Source: Liolophura sinensis (Eukaryota > Mollusca > Polyplacophora > Chitonida > Chitonidae). From it: a stretch of 64,000 bases of DNA. The stretch is from the NCBI RefSeq assembly GCF_032854445.1, contig NC_088304.1, positions 12,781,704 to 12,845,703 on the forward strand, written 5' to 3'. Every line of letters begins with the position of its first letter. Positions within the stretch are counted from its first letter, which is position 1. The translations under genes were made by a program, and so were the position numbers. Positions 24,313 to 35,090 of this stretch are shown here, piece after piece. A model generated the notes under the pieces. The model searched no databases. It worked only from the letters and a program-made list of their open reading frames with translations, and had not been told where the DNA came from.

Positions 24313-26442
24313 GTCGCCTGTATTCAGCTGTCACTCAAATCTATCATAGCAGCTACCAAACTGCCTTCAGCGAGTTACACGTAACAACACAAGCGCTATA
24401 AATTGATGCGCCAGGCGTCCATATTTTTGCGCAGATTATGAAGTTAGAACACTTTTTAACTGAATAAGCTCGGTTTCGACGGCAAGAACTCATTGCCTCA
24501 GGTGAAGTCATAGGTGCAGTTTGTTCAAATCGAATGTAAGTGCTGGTATATTAAAACATATTACGCGTATCCAGGATGTAACCTGTTTTTTTTTTTTAAA
24601 ATAATTTTGCAATGAGTTCTTGGTTTTGAAACCAGACTTCTGGAATTTAACTTTATGAATTAGAATATAGGCGACTGGCTAAAAGAAACAGACTACGGTA
24701 TATATGATGTCGATGATCAAAATATGTCTTAGTTGCGCTATATTTGCAACTGTTCATATACCCACCGTTGCGATTTAATTCAACACGGTGAATATATTAC
24801 CGCTAGCCCCGCGTTATGGATGACATAAACTGGGAAATGGTCACTGCATAAAATGTAATATGTGATGGTAACACTTTTGGTATAAAATAATTATTCTTTT
24901 TTTTTTGCTTATTGTGCATGAAAAGTTATTGTCCGACTTAAGGGGTACGGAATCGACCCTGATTGACTGACGGTGGAAGTAGGGTCTCTTGGGTAAAATC
25001 TTGCAGCCTTGGTCACGTTTGATTAAAGTAACAAAACCTAACAATGAGCTGGGGCAAGACATAGTCTTTGCTCATCTCTCACATCAGTCAGTCAGGATCG
25101 ATTTTCTATCTATTTAAGTCGAAAGATAACTTTTTATTTACAATAAGCTGCTAATAAGAATACTCCAGAGCGTTCAAAGTTTGAATGCCAGAATATTTAT
25201 AAAAAGGCTCTGATTAAACTAATCTGTAAACATCTTTCATGGATAACTAAAATGCATAACTCAGAATTTCTTTGTAGAATTGTAGAGCTGAAAAGAAGGT
25301 TGACATCGTCTGGATATGTGTTAAATTGTAAAAGAATTGCATCAGGACACACATGCACAGTGGCAGTATTATAAAAAAATTGGAGAGGGGTTTTAAAAGT
25401 AATATTTTTCCAGCAATGGGTAATAGATATGCTATTACAAACTTGCCTTATGGTAGCACACATGATCGCAATTCTGTTCATGATGAATGAACTTTTGTGC
25501 GTGGTACCGATTATGTACTGTCGTCTTAACATAACCATAAACGACTCATAATTCTGCACAGTTAATAGAGGAGCATGTAGAGCCATATCGCTTCTTGACA
25601 TCGTCGCAATAAAAAAGATACAATGCCTAAACGCCGTTAGAAATAGGTCAAGGATTTCGGCCCACTGAGCTCTGTGTGCACAACTGGCGTTTTATAGGAG
25701 AGTATTGGTAGATAACTGGAGCAAACAAAATTGTAACAGTAATTAGATGGTGTTTAAATGAGGCACTAAATGGGCCATAAATTAGAATGGCCACGATGGA
25801 TATCACAAGTGAAACACGGCATACGAGCCGGGTAGATCTGGTACCGCCTAATAATTAGGTTGTTGACTTAGTTTTTAGACAAATAATAAATGTCAAGTTT
25901 TTTAATTATAGCTCTTTTCATTATAAAATCGGATAGACGGATAAATCTTACCACGATCATATAAGTGAAAAATCCTTGTATACGATATTTTTAAAACACA
26001 ATATGAACAAACAAAAGTCAGACAGTTTTTTAGCATGAGTGGGAGGTTTCTTGCTTTATTTACCTTTTGACAATATTAGCAACTACCTCTCCGATTAGTT
26101 CAAATGTCATTTTTTGCTGGCTGATATTAGGTTTACGAAGCATTGCGTGTCTTAGACATTTACAAACAACCAGCACACACAGCTAACTTTCAACCTGTAA
26201 TTAGATTGTATAAAACGTTATCATAAACTTGTAACCTACTATACCGCAATACCACGTCAAATCGATACAAGGAAATTTTGTTAAAGAATCGAAAGCAACT
26301 AAGAAACCGACAATGTTAATGGACTGTGTTTAACCCCGGAGATAAAAGTACATGTATGATTTTTATGGACTAAATTTTTTAAAGGCCATAAAAATATCGT
26401 CTGAAATATCGCCCATCAAGAGACAAAAAAAATTTTGATGTA
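24313..26442. other. No recognised gene; partial inverted repeat 24300-24690
   Basis: AACCAGTCGCCTGTATTC near 24309 recurs inverted near 24670 (AATATAGGCGACTGGCT). GAACTCATTGC near 24487 recurs inverted near 24610. The arms are unequal, so the structure is degraded. Confidence 0.4.
25197..25601 (-). other. 134-codon open frame, unassigned
   Basis: It starts with ATG and is the longest minus-strand open frame outside repeats up to about 60 kb. The composition is ordinary for AT-rich DNA, with no signal peptide, transmembrane span or domain recognised and no promoter or polyadenylation support. Probably chance. Confidence 0.15.
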
Positions 26443-26937
26443 TCATCCTAGGAATCGGATACTTCAACCTAAGACTTGACGCTAAGATTTTGATGCTTCA
26501 GGATAGGATTGAACATTTCCACCTAAGAATTTGACGCTTCATCCTTAGATATGGACGCTTTAACCTAAGACTTGACGCTATGATTTTGATGTTTCAGGAT
26601 AGGATTGAACATATCCACCTAAGAATTTGACGCTTCATCCTTAGTTATGGACGCTTCAACCTAAGACTTGACGCTAAGATTTTGATGTTTCAGGATAGGA
26701 TTGAACATTTCCACCTAAGAATTTGATGCTTCATCCTTAGATATGGACGCTTCAACCTAAGACTTTACGCTAAGATTTTGATGTTTCAGGATAGGATTGA
26801 ACATATCCACCTAAGAATTTGATGCTTCGTCCTTAGATATGGACGCTTCAACCTAAGACTTGACGCTAAGATTTTGATGTTTCAGGATAGGATTGAACAT
26901 TTCCACCTAAGAATTTGATGCTTCATCCTTAGATATG
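26443..26937 (+). repeat. 96-bp higher-order minisatellite
   Basis: The phrase GGATAGGATTGAACAT starts at 26501, 26597, 26693, 26789 and 26885: exactly 96 bases apart each time. Each unit is built of related ~20-bp subunits such as GACGCTTCAACCTAAGA and GACGCTTCATCCTTAG. A few point differences separate units, so expansion was fairly recent. Confidence 0.92.
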
Positions 26938-27114
26938 GGCGCTTCAACCTTGGATTTGCACGTTTCAGTTTCAGAATTTTATTCTTCAACCTAATATTTT
27001 GACGCTTTAACCTAATATTTTGGCACTTTAACCTAATATTTTGGCACTTTAACCTAATATTTTGGCACTTTAAACTAAGAATTTGACGCTTCAAGCTAAG
27101 ATTATTGTTATGTT
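26938..27114 (+). repeat. 21-bp minisatellite, left part
   Basis: Units such as GGCACTTTAACCTAATATTT begin at 27001, 27022, 27043, 27064 and 27085. They are the same family as the subunits of the 96-bp array. The array is interrupted by the LTR element and resumes at 29517. Confidence 0.9.
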
Positions 27115-27119
27115 ATTAT

Positions 27120-27260
27120 CAACTTGATCGACTAACAATGAGCGTTCATTCAGGAGACTTGACTGTTTATTTTGCCGGCCCCGTCACCTGATGGCGTGAC
27201 GTATAATATACATATAAACACAAGCACACGAAGCTTGCACAGGGATTACGTTACACTACA
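27120..27260 (-). repeat. 3' LTR of the gypsy element
   Basis: On the minus strand it starts TGTAGTGTAACGTAATCC, immediately after the polypurine tract, and ends ATCAAGTTG next to the target duplication. Confidence 0.88.
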
Positions 27261-27271
27261 TCTCCCCTTTT
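27261..27271 (-). promoter_or_regulatory. Polypurine tract of the gypsy element
   Basis: AAAAGGGGAGA abuts the 3' LTR on the minus strand. This is the usual plus-strand DNA priming site of LTR elements. Confidence 0.8.
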
Positions 27272-27593
27272 GTAAGTAAGAACATTTCTTTGAAACAGAA
27301 TAAATTTTAAATGTACCAAAACTGAACTTAAATCGTATGTCCGTATACCTGAAATAAAGCATCATTATGCTGAATTGTCTTTCACATAGCTTGTTCGATT
27401 CTTTGAAATAATTTGAAACAGTATCAAATTTAAACTTATGAAATTGAACTTAAAGGAGTGTTTGCTTACATGAAACAAAACATTATAAGGTGAATTGTCT
27501 TTGATTGCTAATGGGTTCCAACGTCTCTCAGTCATTTCAATAAACAGATTTAAACACAGAATAAAACACTATTAAAGTCAACTGTCAACTGTG

Positions 27594-29056
27594 TCAGTGA
27601 AAACTCAGTCCTAAGTTTAGTCTGGATCGGTGATTTCGATTATCCCCTGATGACGGCGGTGCTGTTGACTCTTGTGGAGCAGAGTGGGAAGGAAGTTGAA
27701 TCAAGTGTCTGTTGAGCACCACAGTGCATGATGTCCCGATGATGTATGATCCGGGGTTATCGCCCTTTAGAAATTCTGTTCCTGTTCTGTTTAAATCTCT
27801 CACCTAAAGCGCTGTACTAAGATGAACTAGGTGGAAGTGTGCGAGCACCGTGGTGTCTGTTGAAGTATGCTATCTGCTTCATTTTGTACTGTTTCTCCCA
27901 CGTCGCTTTTTTCCCCAAATTGGGCCAAGACGTCAGTTCTGTGTGAATGACTGGTACGGTATTGTGAAGTCCCATGGGGTGCTGACCTGGAGAGTATCCG
28001 TACGCTAGTGGAATCGACTTGTAAGATAGCAAAGATTTGGCTATGTCAGATTCCTTCTTCAGGACTTGAGGTATTATGTCGAAATCCCCATTCTTTGGAA
28101 AAAGAGCGAATTACATACTATCATACTGAGGACCGTCGTCCGAACAAAGTTCTTCTGGTATACCATGGCGTGAGAAGATACCTTCAGAGCAATGATAACT
28201 TCTGTAGCGTTTGTGTTGTTTGTCGTCGCTGGTACCTCAGCGTAGCTAGAGAAATAGTCCACTACGATCAAGCAGTCTTTGTTGCGTAGATGAAACAAAT
28301 GCGTGTCGACCATTTTTCTGGGCTCTCATGGTCTGGAGTGGGCATCAATGGTTCTGCCCGGGGATTTCTGTGTACTGCTCATGTCTTGCAGTTTTCGACA
28401 AGATCTTGGATTTCCCGACTGAGTCCGGGCCACCAGACGAATTGTTGTGCTCCGTGACGGCATTTTACGATTCCTTGGTGTCCGTTAAGCTTGTCGTGTA
28501 TGCCGAACCTCATACTAGAAGGTATAAGTCCTGTAAGTAGGATCCCTTGGACGAGTGATATTTCACCTCTAGTCGCCCAGTATGGCTTCGGAGAGTCTCT
28601 GATTTGGTGTTCCTCCTGCCATCCTTCTAAACTTGAATTTGTTTACAGGCTTCATGTTCTTCCTGTGTCCCCCGTATCATTTGAAGTTTTGTGTCTGATA
28701 TTGGTATACCTCGATTATGCTCTCTACGTATGCTTCCATTTCCACGTTGCTGATTGTGGAAGTTTGGTCTTGATGAATTTGTCCCCATACCCAGTCTGAT
28801 CGGTTTAGTTTTGTCTGCGAGGTGATCAGAGAACTTTTCTAGGTGGCTGACCATGCCCAGAAACATTCGAACTTCTTAAACATTCTTTGAGGGGGGAGGC
28901 ATCTCTTGAATGCTTCTGATCTTTGCAGGATCCGGTATTGCTTCGTTCCAGCTGATCTTGTGCCCTTGGTACTCTACCTCTCTGACACTAAGCTGACATT
29001 TGTCCTTGTTGAGGGCTTTATGAGCCTTCTCAAGGCGATTCAGGACCGCTTTCTTA
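27594..29056 (-). pseudogene. pol remnant (RT end, integrase) of the gypsy element
   Basis: In order on the minus strand: the RT C-terminus (CQLSVREVEYQGHKISW near 28985; FLGMVSHLEKFSDHLADKTK near 28840), then a short linker where RNase H should be. Next are the integrase zinc-binding region (HDKLNGHQGIVKC and WWPGLSREIQDL, 28370-28540) and the integrase core (CLIVVDYFSSYAEV near 28260). The C-terminal part follows (IPLAYGYSPGQHPMGL; RDLNRTGT near 27795). Multiple frameshifts and stops separate these, so no functional protein can be made. Confidence 0.85.
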
Positions 29057-29257
29057 AATTTAGAGAACTCAGGATATCTCCCGCTTCTTTTCCCATGGAA
29101 TTAATCGAATTATCTAAGCAGTGTCACGCCTGATCTCCTGTCCAACCCAGTTGCTTTTCTATACCTTTCAAACCGCCGGATCAGTTCGATCCATTCTTCT
29201 GATTTGAAGGAAAACTTGTCGGGTGGGGGTACTTGGCTGGTCGCGAACGGGATGTTG
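29057..29257 (-). pseudogene. gag remnant of the gypsy element
   Basis: The minus strand reads PPPDKFSFKSEEWIELIRRF, the N-terminal gag pattern of gypsy elements (a phrase ending W..WI.RFER). After stops and a frame change it continues as NSMGKEAGDILSSLNL, a further gag segment. Capsid and nucleocapsid regions are deleted: the next recognisable sequence is reverse transcriptase. Confidence 0.75.
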
Positions 29258-29370
29258 TCGTTGTTGTAATTCTCCTTTGTCCTTTTGCAAATTCCCTTGT
29301 TTACCGACAGACGTGCGACTTAAAAGCCCTGGAGTTAAATCTTGCGCCGCTTTCTAATGTCCTTTTTTTG

Positions 29371-29511
29371 CTACTTGATCGAGTGGCAACGAGAGTTCGA
29401 TCAGGTGACTTGACAGTTTACTTTGCCGGCCTCGTCACTTGATGTCGTGACGTATGCCACACATGTAAACAAAAGCACGCGTAGCGTGCACATGGATTAT
29501 GTTACATTACA
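29371..29511 (-). repeat. 5' LTR of the gypsy element
   Basis: On the minus strand it starts TGTAATGTAACATAATCC. It is the same length as the 3' LTR and about 82% alike by eye. Confidence 0.88.
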
Positions 29512-29516
29512 ATTAT

Positions 29517-29621
29517 GACGCTTCAACCTAAGAATTTGACACTTCAACCCCAGATTTTGACACTTCAGCCCGAGATTTTGACACTTCAGACCCAGATTTT
29601 GACGCTTTAGCGTAAAGATTT
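29517..29621 (+). repeat. 21-bp minisatellite, right part
   Basis: Five 21-bp units (GACACTTCAGCCCGAGATTT and relatives) lie in the same orientation as the array left of the LTR element. They are the other half of one split array. Confidence 0.9.
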
Positions 29622-30182
29622 GGCCATTGAACTGAAAACGGCATCCTTTTTGCTTGGCACGTGTTGTATTTTGGTTACAAGAGCGTATAGTCAATGTACG
29701 GGGCCTTGTATATGATATTGGTTGATCACCATATTAACATATCTGTTTGCTTGGCCAAGGTTACGCGAGATTTATGCTGAGTCGCCTTGCATGAAGAACA
29801 GTGTGGCATGAATCCGACCTACAATCCAATAGACAGTCAAGCCAAAAATATAAAATCAGCATCCTGAGCTTTTTTGTTCTGTCCTATTATTTTATTCTTA
29901 GTATTGCAGGCTTTTTTCTACGACACTAAGAGTAATCCTCACTGAAATTCGAATCGTGATGAAATAGAACCGCAAAACCTCGTTCTACCTCGCGAGATTT
30001 AGAGACAGTCTTTTTAGCGAAGAAACAAAAATTTTACATACATACATACATAATTCAGTTTACATTGCAACTCCATTTGATGGAATAATTTGCCCCAAGG
30101 CAATAGGGTGTATTTCAGTGATGTAGGCTGTTCTAATCAACAATGGTCAATTCATAAAGTACTATTGCCTCACTGCCGGGCC
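29622..30182. other. No recognised gene
   Basis: Unassigned sequence between the minisatellite and a SINE. A short CATA run lies near 30036. Confidence 0.4.
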
Positions 30183-30192
30183 ATAAAATCTG

Positions 30193-30436
30193 CCGAGGAT
30201 AGCGCGCTAGCGCAGCGTAATGACCCAGGAGACTCTCACCAATGCGGTCGCTGTGAGTTCAAGTCCAGCCCATGTGGCTTCCTCTCCGGCCGTACGTGGA
30301 AAGGTCTTCCAGCAGCCTGTGGAGGGTTGTGGATTTCCCCCAGGCTCTGCCCGGTTTCCTCTCACCATAATGCTACCCGCTAACGTATAAGTGAAATGTT
30401 GATGAGTACGGCGTAAAACACGATTCAAATAAATAA
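30193..30436 (+). mobile_element. SINE-A copy with target-site duplication
   Basis: It lacks the first ~20 bases of the head but has GCGCGCTAGCGCAGCG, the B-box GAGTTCAAGTCC, the central block and the 3' body. Flanking direct repeats ATAAAATCTG lie at 30183-30192 and 30437-30446. Confidence 0.92.
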
Positions 30437-30767
30437 ATAAAATCTGTCGATCCAACATAAATAATTCCCCACAGCTTTAAAAACTAAACTTTATTACACC
30501 ATTATCTGTGATAAGCTGCTCGACTGGCTCTCCGTGATGTTAGCTTACAACTCTTCCAGACTTCCTATGTAAACAGTCGCACGTGGAGAAACAGCTTTGT
30601 TCGCAACTCATACGGAAATCAGAGTTCATTGACATCAAGTATATGTTGTGGTTGTAATATTTGGATGTTTTACAGGACGATATGCCAGCAACACCAGATA
30701 GATGGTTTGCTCAGTATGTTTGTAATGGTGCATAAAGAAATAGCTTAGGGGCCTTCTATAAAGCACA

Positions 30768-31012
30768 CTTGGCGTTCAGCATGCAGAGGACTGATTGACC
30801 CATATCAGTATAATGGCTCTGGCGGGACGGCTTACTTGCCTTCGGTAAGGCGTCTCATTGAAGCAGCACTAGACAAAAGAGCGGTGGAAATCCGTCCTGC
30901 AACAAGGAGGCACATTACATGCACTCTAAGGACTCCTTCATCGTCATATTACCGAAATGTTGTTAAGTACGACGTTAAACCCCAAGCACTCTCTCACTCA
31001 CTCTATAAAGTA
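30768..31012 (+). mobile_element. SINE-B copy, 5' truncated
   Basis: It contains CCCATATCAGTATAATGGCT, GACGGCTTACTTGCCTTCGG, GAAATCCGTCCTGCAACAAG, GTACGACGTTAAACC and a CTCACTCACTC tail. Confidence 0.85.
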
Positions 31013-31015
31013 CAA

Positions 31016-31150
31016 CATAGAGAGTAAACCCACAGCATTGACGAGAGTTTTATACTTGGTAAATGATTACACGTATTAACGGTGAAATGCAGCCTCTTGC
31101 CAATTTACTTCAGTCAGGGTTTTATTCGAAATGCTCATGAAAATGTTTAC
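31016..31150 (+). repeat. Dispersed unclassified repeat, copy 1
   Basis: Shares AGAGAGTAAA, TGGTAAATGATTACACG (diverged) and GGTGAAATGCAGCCTCTTG with 49775-49910. Confidence 0.6.
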
Positions 31151-32017
31151 AAAATCACGTGACCTTCACACGTCGGTGATGAGACTACACATAATTTATT
31201 CGAATTTCATCGTTTCTGTTTTGTTCAGCGATGAAGGTGCCAGTGTTGACATTATATCTTAACTAATCATACCTAACCTAAGACATTTTACAGGGAAAAA
31301 GTGAAATGAATCAAAATTGTAAAAAAACACACACAAAAAAAATACTAATTAAGACAGCTAAGAGGTTTGTGATTTATTACCGAAAAACTATCGTACAACA
31401 GGAGACAATGTTTGTCCATGGTGGTGGTGGTGGTAGGGGGGTGGAAGCAATGGATGAGTCGCACACGAAAAACGTGAGCTTTGCCTTGAAGGCCACCAGC
31501 TGACAATAACAGAATAACCAAAATTTTATGAATAAGAGCGTGCCGGCTTGGGCTTTTTCAGTGCTTACAGAAAAGATGTCTAAGAAACCAGTCAGTCAAA
31601 TTAGTATGCTGAAGTGATTGTTCATGCTTATATTTTAAATTGTTTATTTGATTGTTTTTAGAACATCATAGGAACAAGTGCTAATCCCAGACATTAAACC
31701 CACGCCAGCAAGAGCTTAAGTGCAGTTTCACCCTGTAACGTTAGTGATCAGCGAGAGCATACTTCCGTGAGTGGTCAGACGAAGTGAAGATGTCATGATG
31801 CTATGAGAGTTGTTCCCCTTTGCTCAACACAAACTCATTTAGGTCCATTTAAGTCATTTGTTCAGCGGTGCCAGCAGAAGGTGCGTTTAATACTCCACGT
31901 CTTCTGTGCAAGTTGCTTGTTTCTGACTGCTATAGTATATTTATTTATTATTAATTTAAGTAATTATTATTTATCTTTGATTTTTTATTTCTTTTTTTTT
32001 TCTTTCTTTTTTTTTTT
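31151..32017. other. No recognised gene
   Basis: AT-rich; includes a (GGT)n/G-rich patch near 31419-31441. No coding region recognised. Confidence 0.4.
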
Positions 32018-32105
32018 TATTTGTCTGATCGGTGTTTCACGCTGTATGGGACAATATATCAGTTATACCACTGCAGCCAGCATTATTGTTGGGGGAAACC
32101 GGGGA
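32018..32105 (-). mobile_element. SINE-A 3' fragment
   Basis: TTTGTCTGATCGGTGTTTCA and CAGCCAGCATTATTGTTGGG match the reverse-oriented 3' body. Confidence 0.7.
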
Positions 32106-32284
32106 CTGTAGTATGAGACGTATTTTTTCATTCCCGATTATGATGGCTTCACAATAATGTACTTAAATCGTTGATTTAGTTTTAATATTACACAATTTAT
32201 CAAGAGTTTAGATCTCTTCTTCTGACAGAACTTGTTAGGTTATTGTCTTGTGTGACGATTTCAATCAAGGTCAAAATATTACTG

Positions 32285-32553
32285 GGGCTTCGGTGGCTCA
32301 GATGGTTAGTGCGCTAGCGCAGCGTGGTGACACAGGAGTCTCTCACCAATGCGGTCGCTGTGAGTTCAAGTCCAGCTCATGCTGGCTTCCTCTCCTCCCG
32401 TACGTGGGAAGGTCTTACAGCTACCTGCGGATGGTCGTGGGTTTCCCCCCGGCTCTGCCCGGTTTCCACCCACCATAATGCTGACCGCCGTCGTATAAGT
32501 GAAATATTCTTGAGTACGGCGTAAAACACCAATCCAATAAATAAATAAATAAA
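32285..32553 (+). mobile_element. SINE-A copy, full length, 13-bp target duplication
   Basis: The complete element includes the A box TGGCTCAGATGG, the B box GAGTTCAAGTCC, the central block and an (AAAT)n tail. Perfect repeats CAAAATATTACTG lie at 32272-32284 and 32554-32566, the hallmark of LINE-driven insertion. Confidence 0.95.
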
Positions 32554-32929
32554 CAAAATATTACTGCAGTAACTAGTGTTTCAGGGTTATTCCACCAAAG
32601 ACCTTCACTCTAAGTTTCTTAAGCTTTACATTGGGTACCATTAAGTAAATATGGACAGAGCGTCCAGAATCTCTGACTACTTCTCTTTGCATGTTTCCCC
32701 TTTGCTTTAGGTCGTTTTGGGGATTGGGTTTGCGATTATGTTGGTTGACGGCTGGTATAAGTATGTCTTGAACGCATAGATTCCATTGTTCAACTTAGGC
32801 TATATTCTGTGATGGCTTTTCAGTGGTCATACCCTCTGTCTGCAAAAAAAGGTTTGGTTGCATGGTTGACTATTCATCCTCGAGGACTGCTATCTTTGAA
32901 CTGTAATCATATTACTGTTCGTTAATGCC

Positions 32930-33000
32930 GTGAGACGCCATCGTGTCAGTGAAATATTCCTGAGTACGGCGTAAAATTCCAATCAAATAAACATATAAAT
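32930..33000 (+). mobile_element. SINE-A 3' fragment
   Basis: GTGAAATATTCCTGAGTACG, GCGTAAAATTCCAATC and an ATAAA tail. Confidence 0.75.
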
Positions 33001-33611
33001 GTGATAACAATTCGTCATCTGAGTAATTCTAATCTGGTCACGTCTAATATATTGTACTATCACGGCACTTTTTATACTAATTCTGCCTAAACCGCGGTGC
33101 TAAGTGGTGTGGACAGTGGGAAAAAAATCCCAAACTGAGGTAGGCAAAGGGCAAAGGTTACAAGAGAACGTATTTCGCCGTATACGTGTGAATATATTCT
33201 AACACACCACACTGTCATGGCTGCTTTGGTTTTATTATCCATGCTGTAGTCTTTATAAATTCGAGCTTTATTAGGGTTCATGGTAAATTATGGCTAAAAA
33301 CTTTTAGAATTGGTCGTATTGATATTTCTTATACCATTGTGTTCATCTTTTGAAGCTAAGCTAAATGTTGGTCATTTCGGTGTCAGCATACAGCAACAGA
33401 CCGGAGTGCCATGGATGACGTTTTCGGCATCATATTCCAGTATTTGACAGATTCAGGATAGGCTATGACCTTATCTCAGTGAGCTGGTTTCCCCAGAGTA
33501 GCCTCCCTTTTTACCACACATGAACAAGGCATTTTATTTTACAAAATTGGAATATCGTCAAGTACAGCATTAAGTCGGTTCCAAGTGAACAAATAAACGC
33601 CAAGTAAACGC

Positions 33612-33793
33612 TTTACTCAAGGATATTTCACTTATACAACGGTGGCCAGCATTTTGGTGGAAGGAAACTGAGCACAGCCCGGGGAAAGCAGGTTGTTGGC
33701 AGACCTTCCCACGTACGATTGGAGAGGAAGCTTGCGTGATGTGGTCTTGAACTTACAGCGACCGCATTTATGAGATGTTCTTTGGTCATTGTG
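33612..33793 (-). mobile_element. SINE-A copy, diverged
   Basis: Reverse orientation: GATATTTCACTTATACAACG, GGCAGACCTTCCCACGTACG and CAGCGACCGCATTTATGAGA. Confidence 0.82.
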
Positions 33794-33939
33794 CTGTACC
33801 ATGTCTTAAATAGTGAATTATAAATAGTGAACACATGTTAAATGACCAAGTCATTTGTAGCAGTACTCATAATCCCCAACATCCGTCCACAATATGGTAA
33901 TGTGATACAACTTTCAGCGATTAAATCGATCTCTGCATG

Positions 33940-34015
33940 CCGTCGTCCATTATCTAGATTCCCCTTCGCAGAAGTGAACCATTCTTGAGCACAGCGTGAA
34001 ACGCCACTTAAATAA
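33940..34015 (+). mobile_element. SINE-A 3' fragment
   Basis: ATTCTTGAGCACAGCGTGAA, ACGCCACTTAAATAAAG; diverged. Confidence 0.6.
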
Positions 34016-34759
34016 AGATGTAGATAAACATCCAACCTGGCGTGCGTAATAAATTTATAAATGCACATGGGAACTATGTTCAGTGAAAAGAGGTAAAAAA
34101 AATGTCTTAGGTTTTGCAGCAATGATATCCACTCGTAACGTGTATATGTAGCCTATTCAAACTGCCCCGTTATCAAGCTTTCCGTCGGTCGTACATGTAA
34201 GTGAGGTTTGCCCAGCGGTGATCTAGTTAGGCAATGGTGAAAATAAACACATGTACGGTATTTAGATGACCTGGCACTCTGTGCTGGGCCACTTGCTGAA
34301 ATCTTTCGGATTTTTATTATTTTTCTTCGGTTTTTCTTTTTTTTTGGTTTTGAAAGCTTTTTAAAAGCTTCAAGAGCTGTAAAAAAGTTTTTATTGAATG
34401 TTGTTACGAGGCAAATTTTGGCTGTTTTTGGGTAACTTTGGTCACTTGACATGGTGGCCATCTTGGATTTTGAACTAAACCTTTAAAAAATCTTTAAGAA
34501 GCAACGAAGGGATTCTTTTGAAATTTTATATACTTGTAGAATGATCCCAATTAGAACAATGTTGAACAAATCTTTGACATGCATTAAAAACTTTGGAATT
34601 TCGCTGTTGGTCAAACTTATGATGTCATCAAAACTGTCTAAATTTGATAATGTTTTCATCCATTCTAGTGTATTTGGCAACGCTGATTCCGAATCTGCTT
34701 TCGGATTTTGAATATCTTTGTCACTTTTTGAGATATGGTCAAAAACTGTTTTCACTCAC

Positions 34760-34974
34760 GTAATTGCAATGGCCTGTAAGCTACAAATCTGATCTGGGCC
34801 ATATTCTAGCCCAACACATTTAGTTTCTGGTGCATGCCAATGGATGTGATCTATAGTTTTGTCGCTAGAAATATTTAAATGGCACCACCCAACTTCAGAA
34901 ATAGAAACGGAGCCTGTGTATTTAAGGTAGACTTTTGAGGTAACTATATATTTGTTGCAGGTAACTTGTCCCAT
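34760..34974 (-). CDS. Candidate first coding exon, unknown product
   Basis: An ATG-started frame of about 72 codons ends at a donor-like AC|GTGAGTG. It is rich in Cys, His and Trp (for example VGWCHLNISS and HIHWHAPETKC), which is unusual for chance AT-rich frames. About 100 bases upstream lies a sequence resembling a ZNF143-type promoter motif. No family is recognised. No convincing downstream exon was found: the frames at 34153-34755 look like non-coding or repeat-derived sequence. If real it may be part of a small gene or a remnant. Confidence 0.25.
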
Positions 34975-35070
34975 AAATCGGCGGTCTGTCACTCAAACCG
35001 AGAAATGAACAACCCTCCCTCCTGTCCACAGCTATCAACGAACATCATAGTTTGCACGTGAAGTCACAGT

Positions 35071-35090
35071 GCATCATGGGTAATTCTCAA
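35071..35090 (-). promoter_or_regulatory. ZNF143/SBS-like promoter motif
   Basis: TTGAGAATTACCCATGATGC on the minus strand resembles the CAATTCCCAxxATGC promoter motif of TATA-less genes. It supports the weak exon call at 34760-34974. Resemblance only. Confidence 0.3.

Larger units (their letters stand above)
27120..29511 (-). mobile_element. Decayed Ty3/gypsy LTR retrotransposon, 2.4 kb
   Basis: Two 141-bp LTRs (29371-29511 upstream and 27120-27260 downstream, in minus orientation) bound broken gag-pol sequence. The target-site duplication ATTAT lies at 27115-27119 and 29512-29516. A polypurine tract precedes the 3' LTR. A typical gypsy element is about twice this length; protease, most of reverse transcriptase and RNase H are missing. 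By hand count the LTRs differ at roughly 26 of 141 positions, so the insertion is old. It sits inside a minisatellite. Confidence 0.9.

Noticed and set aside
25197-25601. 134-codon minus-strand frame as a gene
   Set aside because: No recognisable domain, no splice or promoter support, and composition like surrounding AT-rich DNA. Kept only as a low-confidence entry.
26882-27094. Open frame encoding a repeated LKCQNIR-type peptide
   Set aside because: It is the translation of the 21-bp array (a multiple of three), not a conserved protein.
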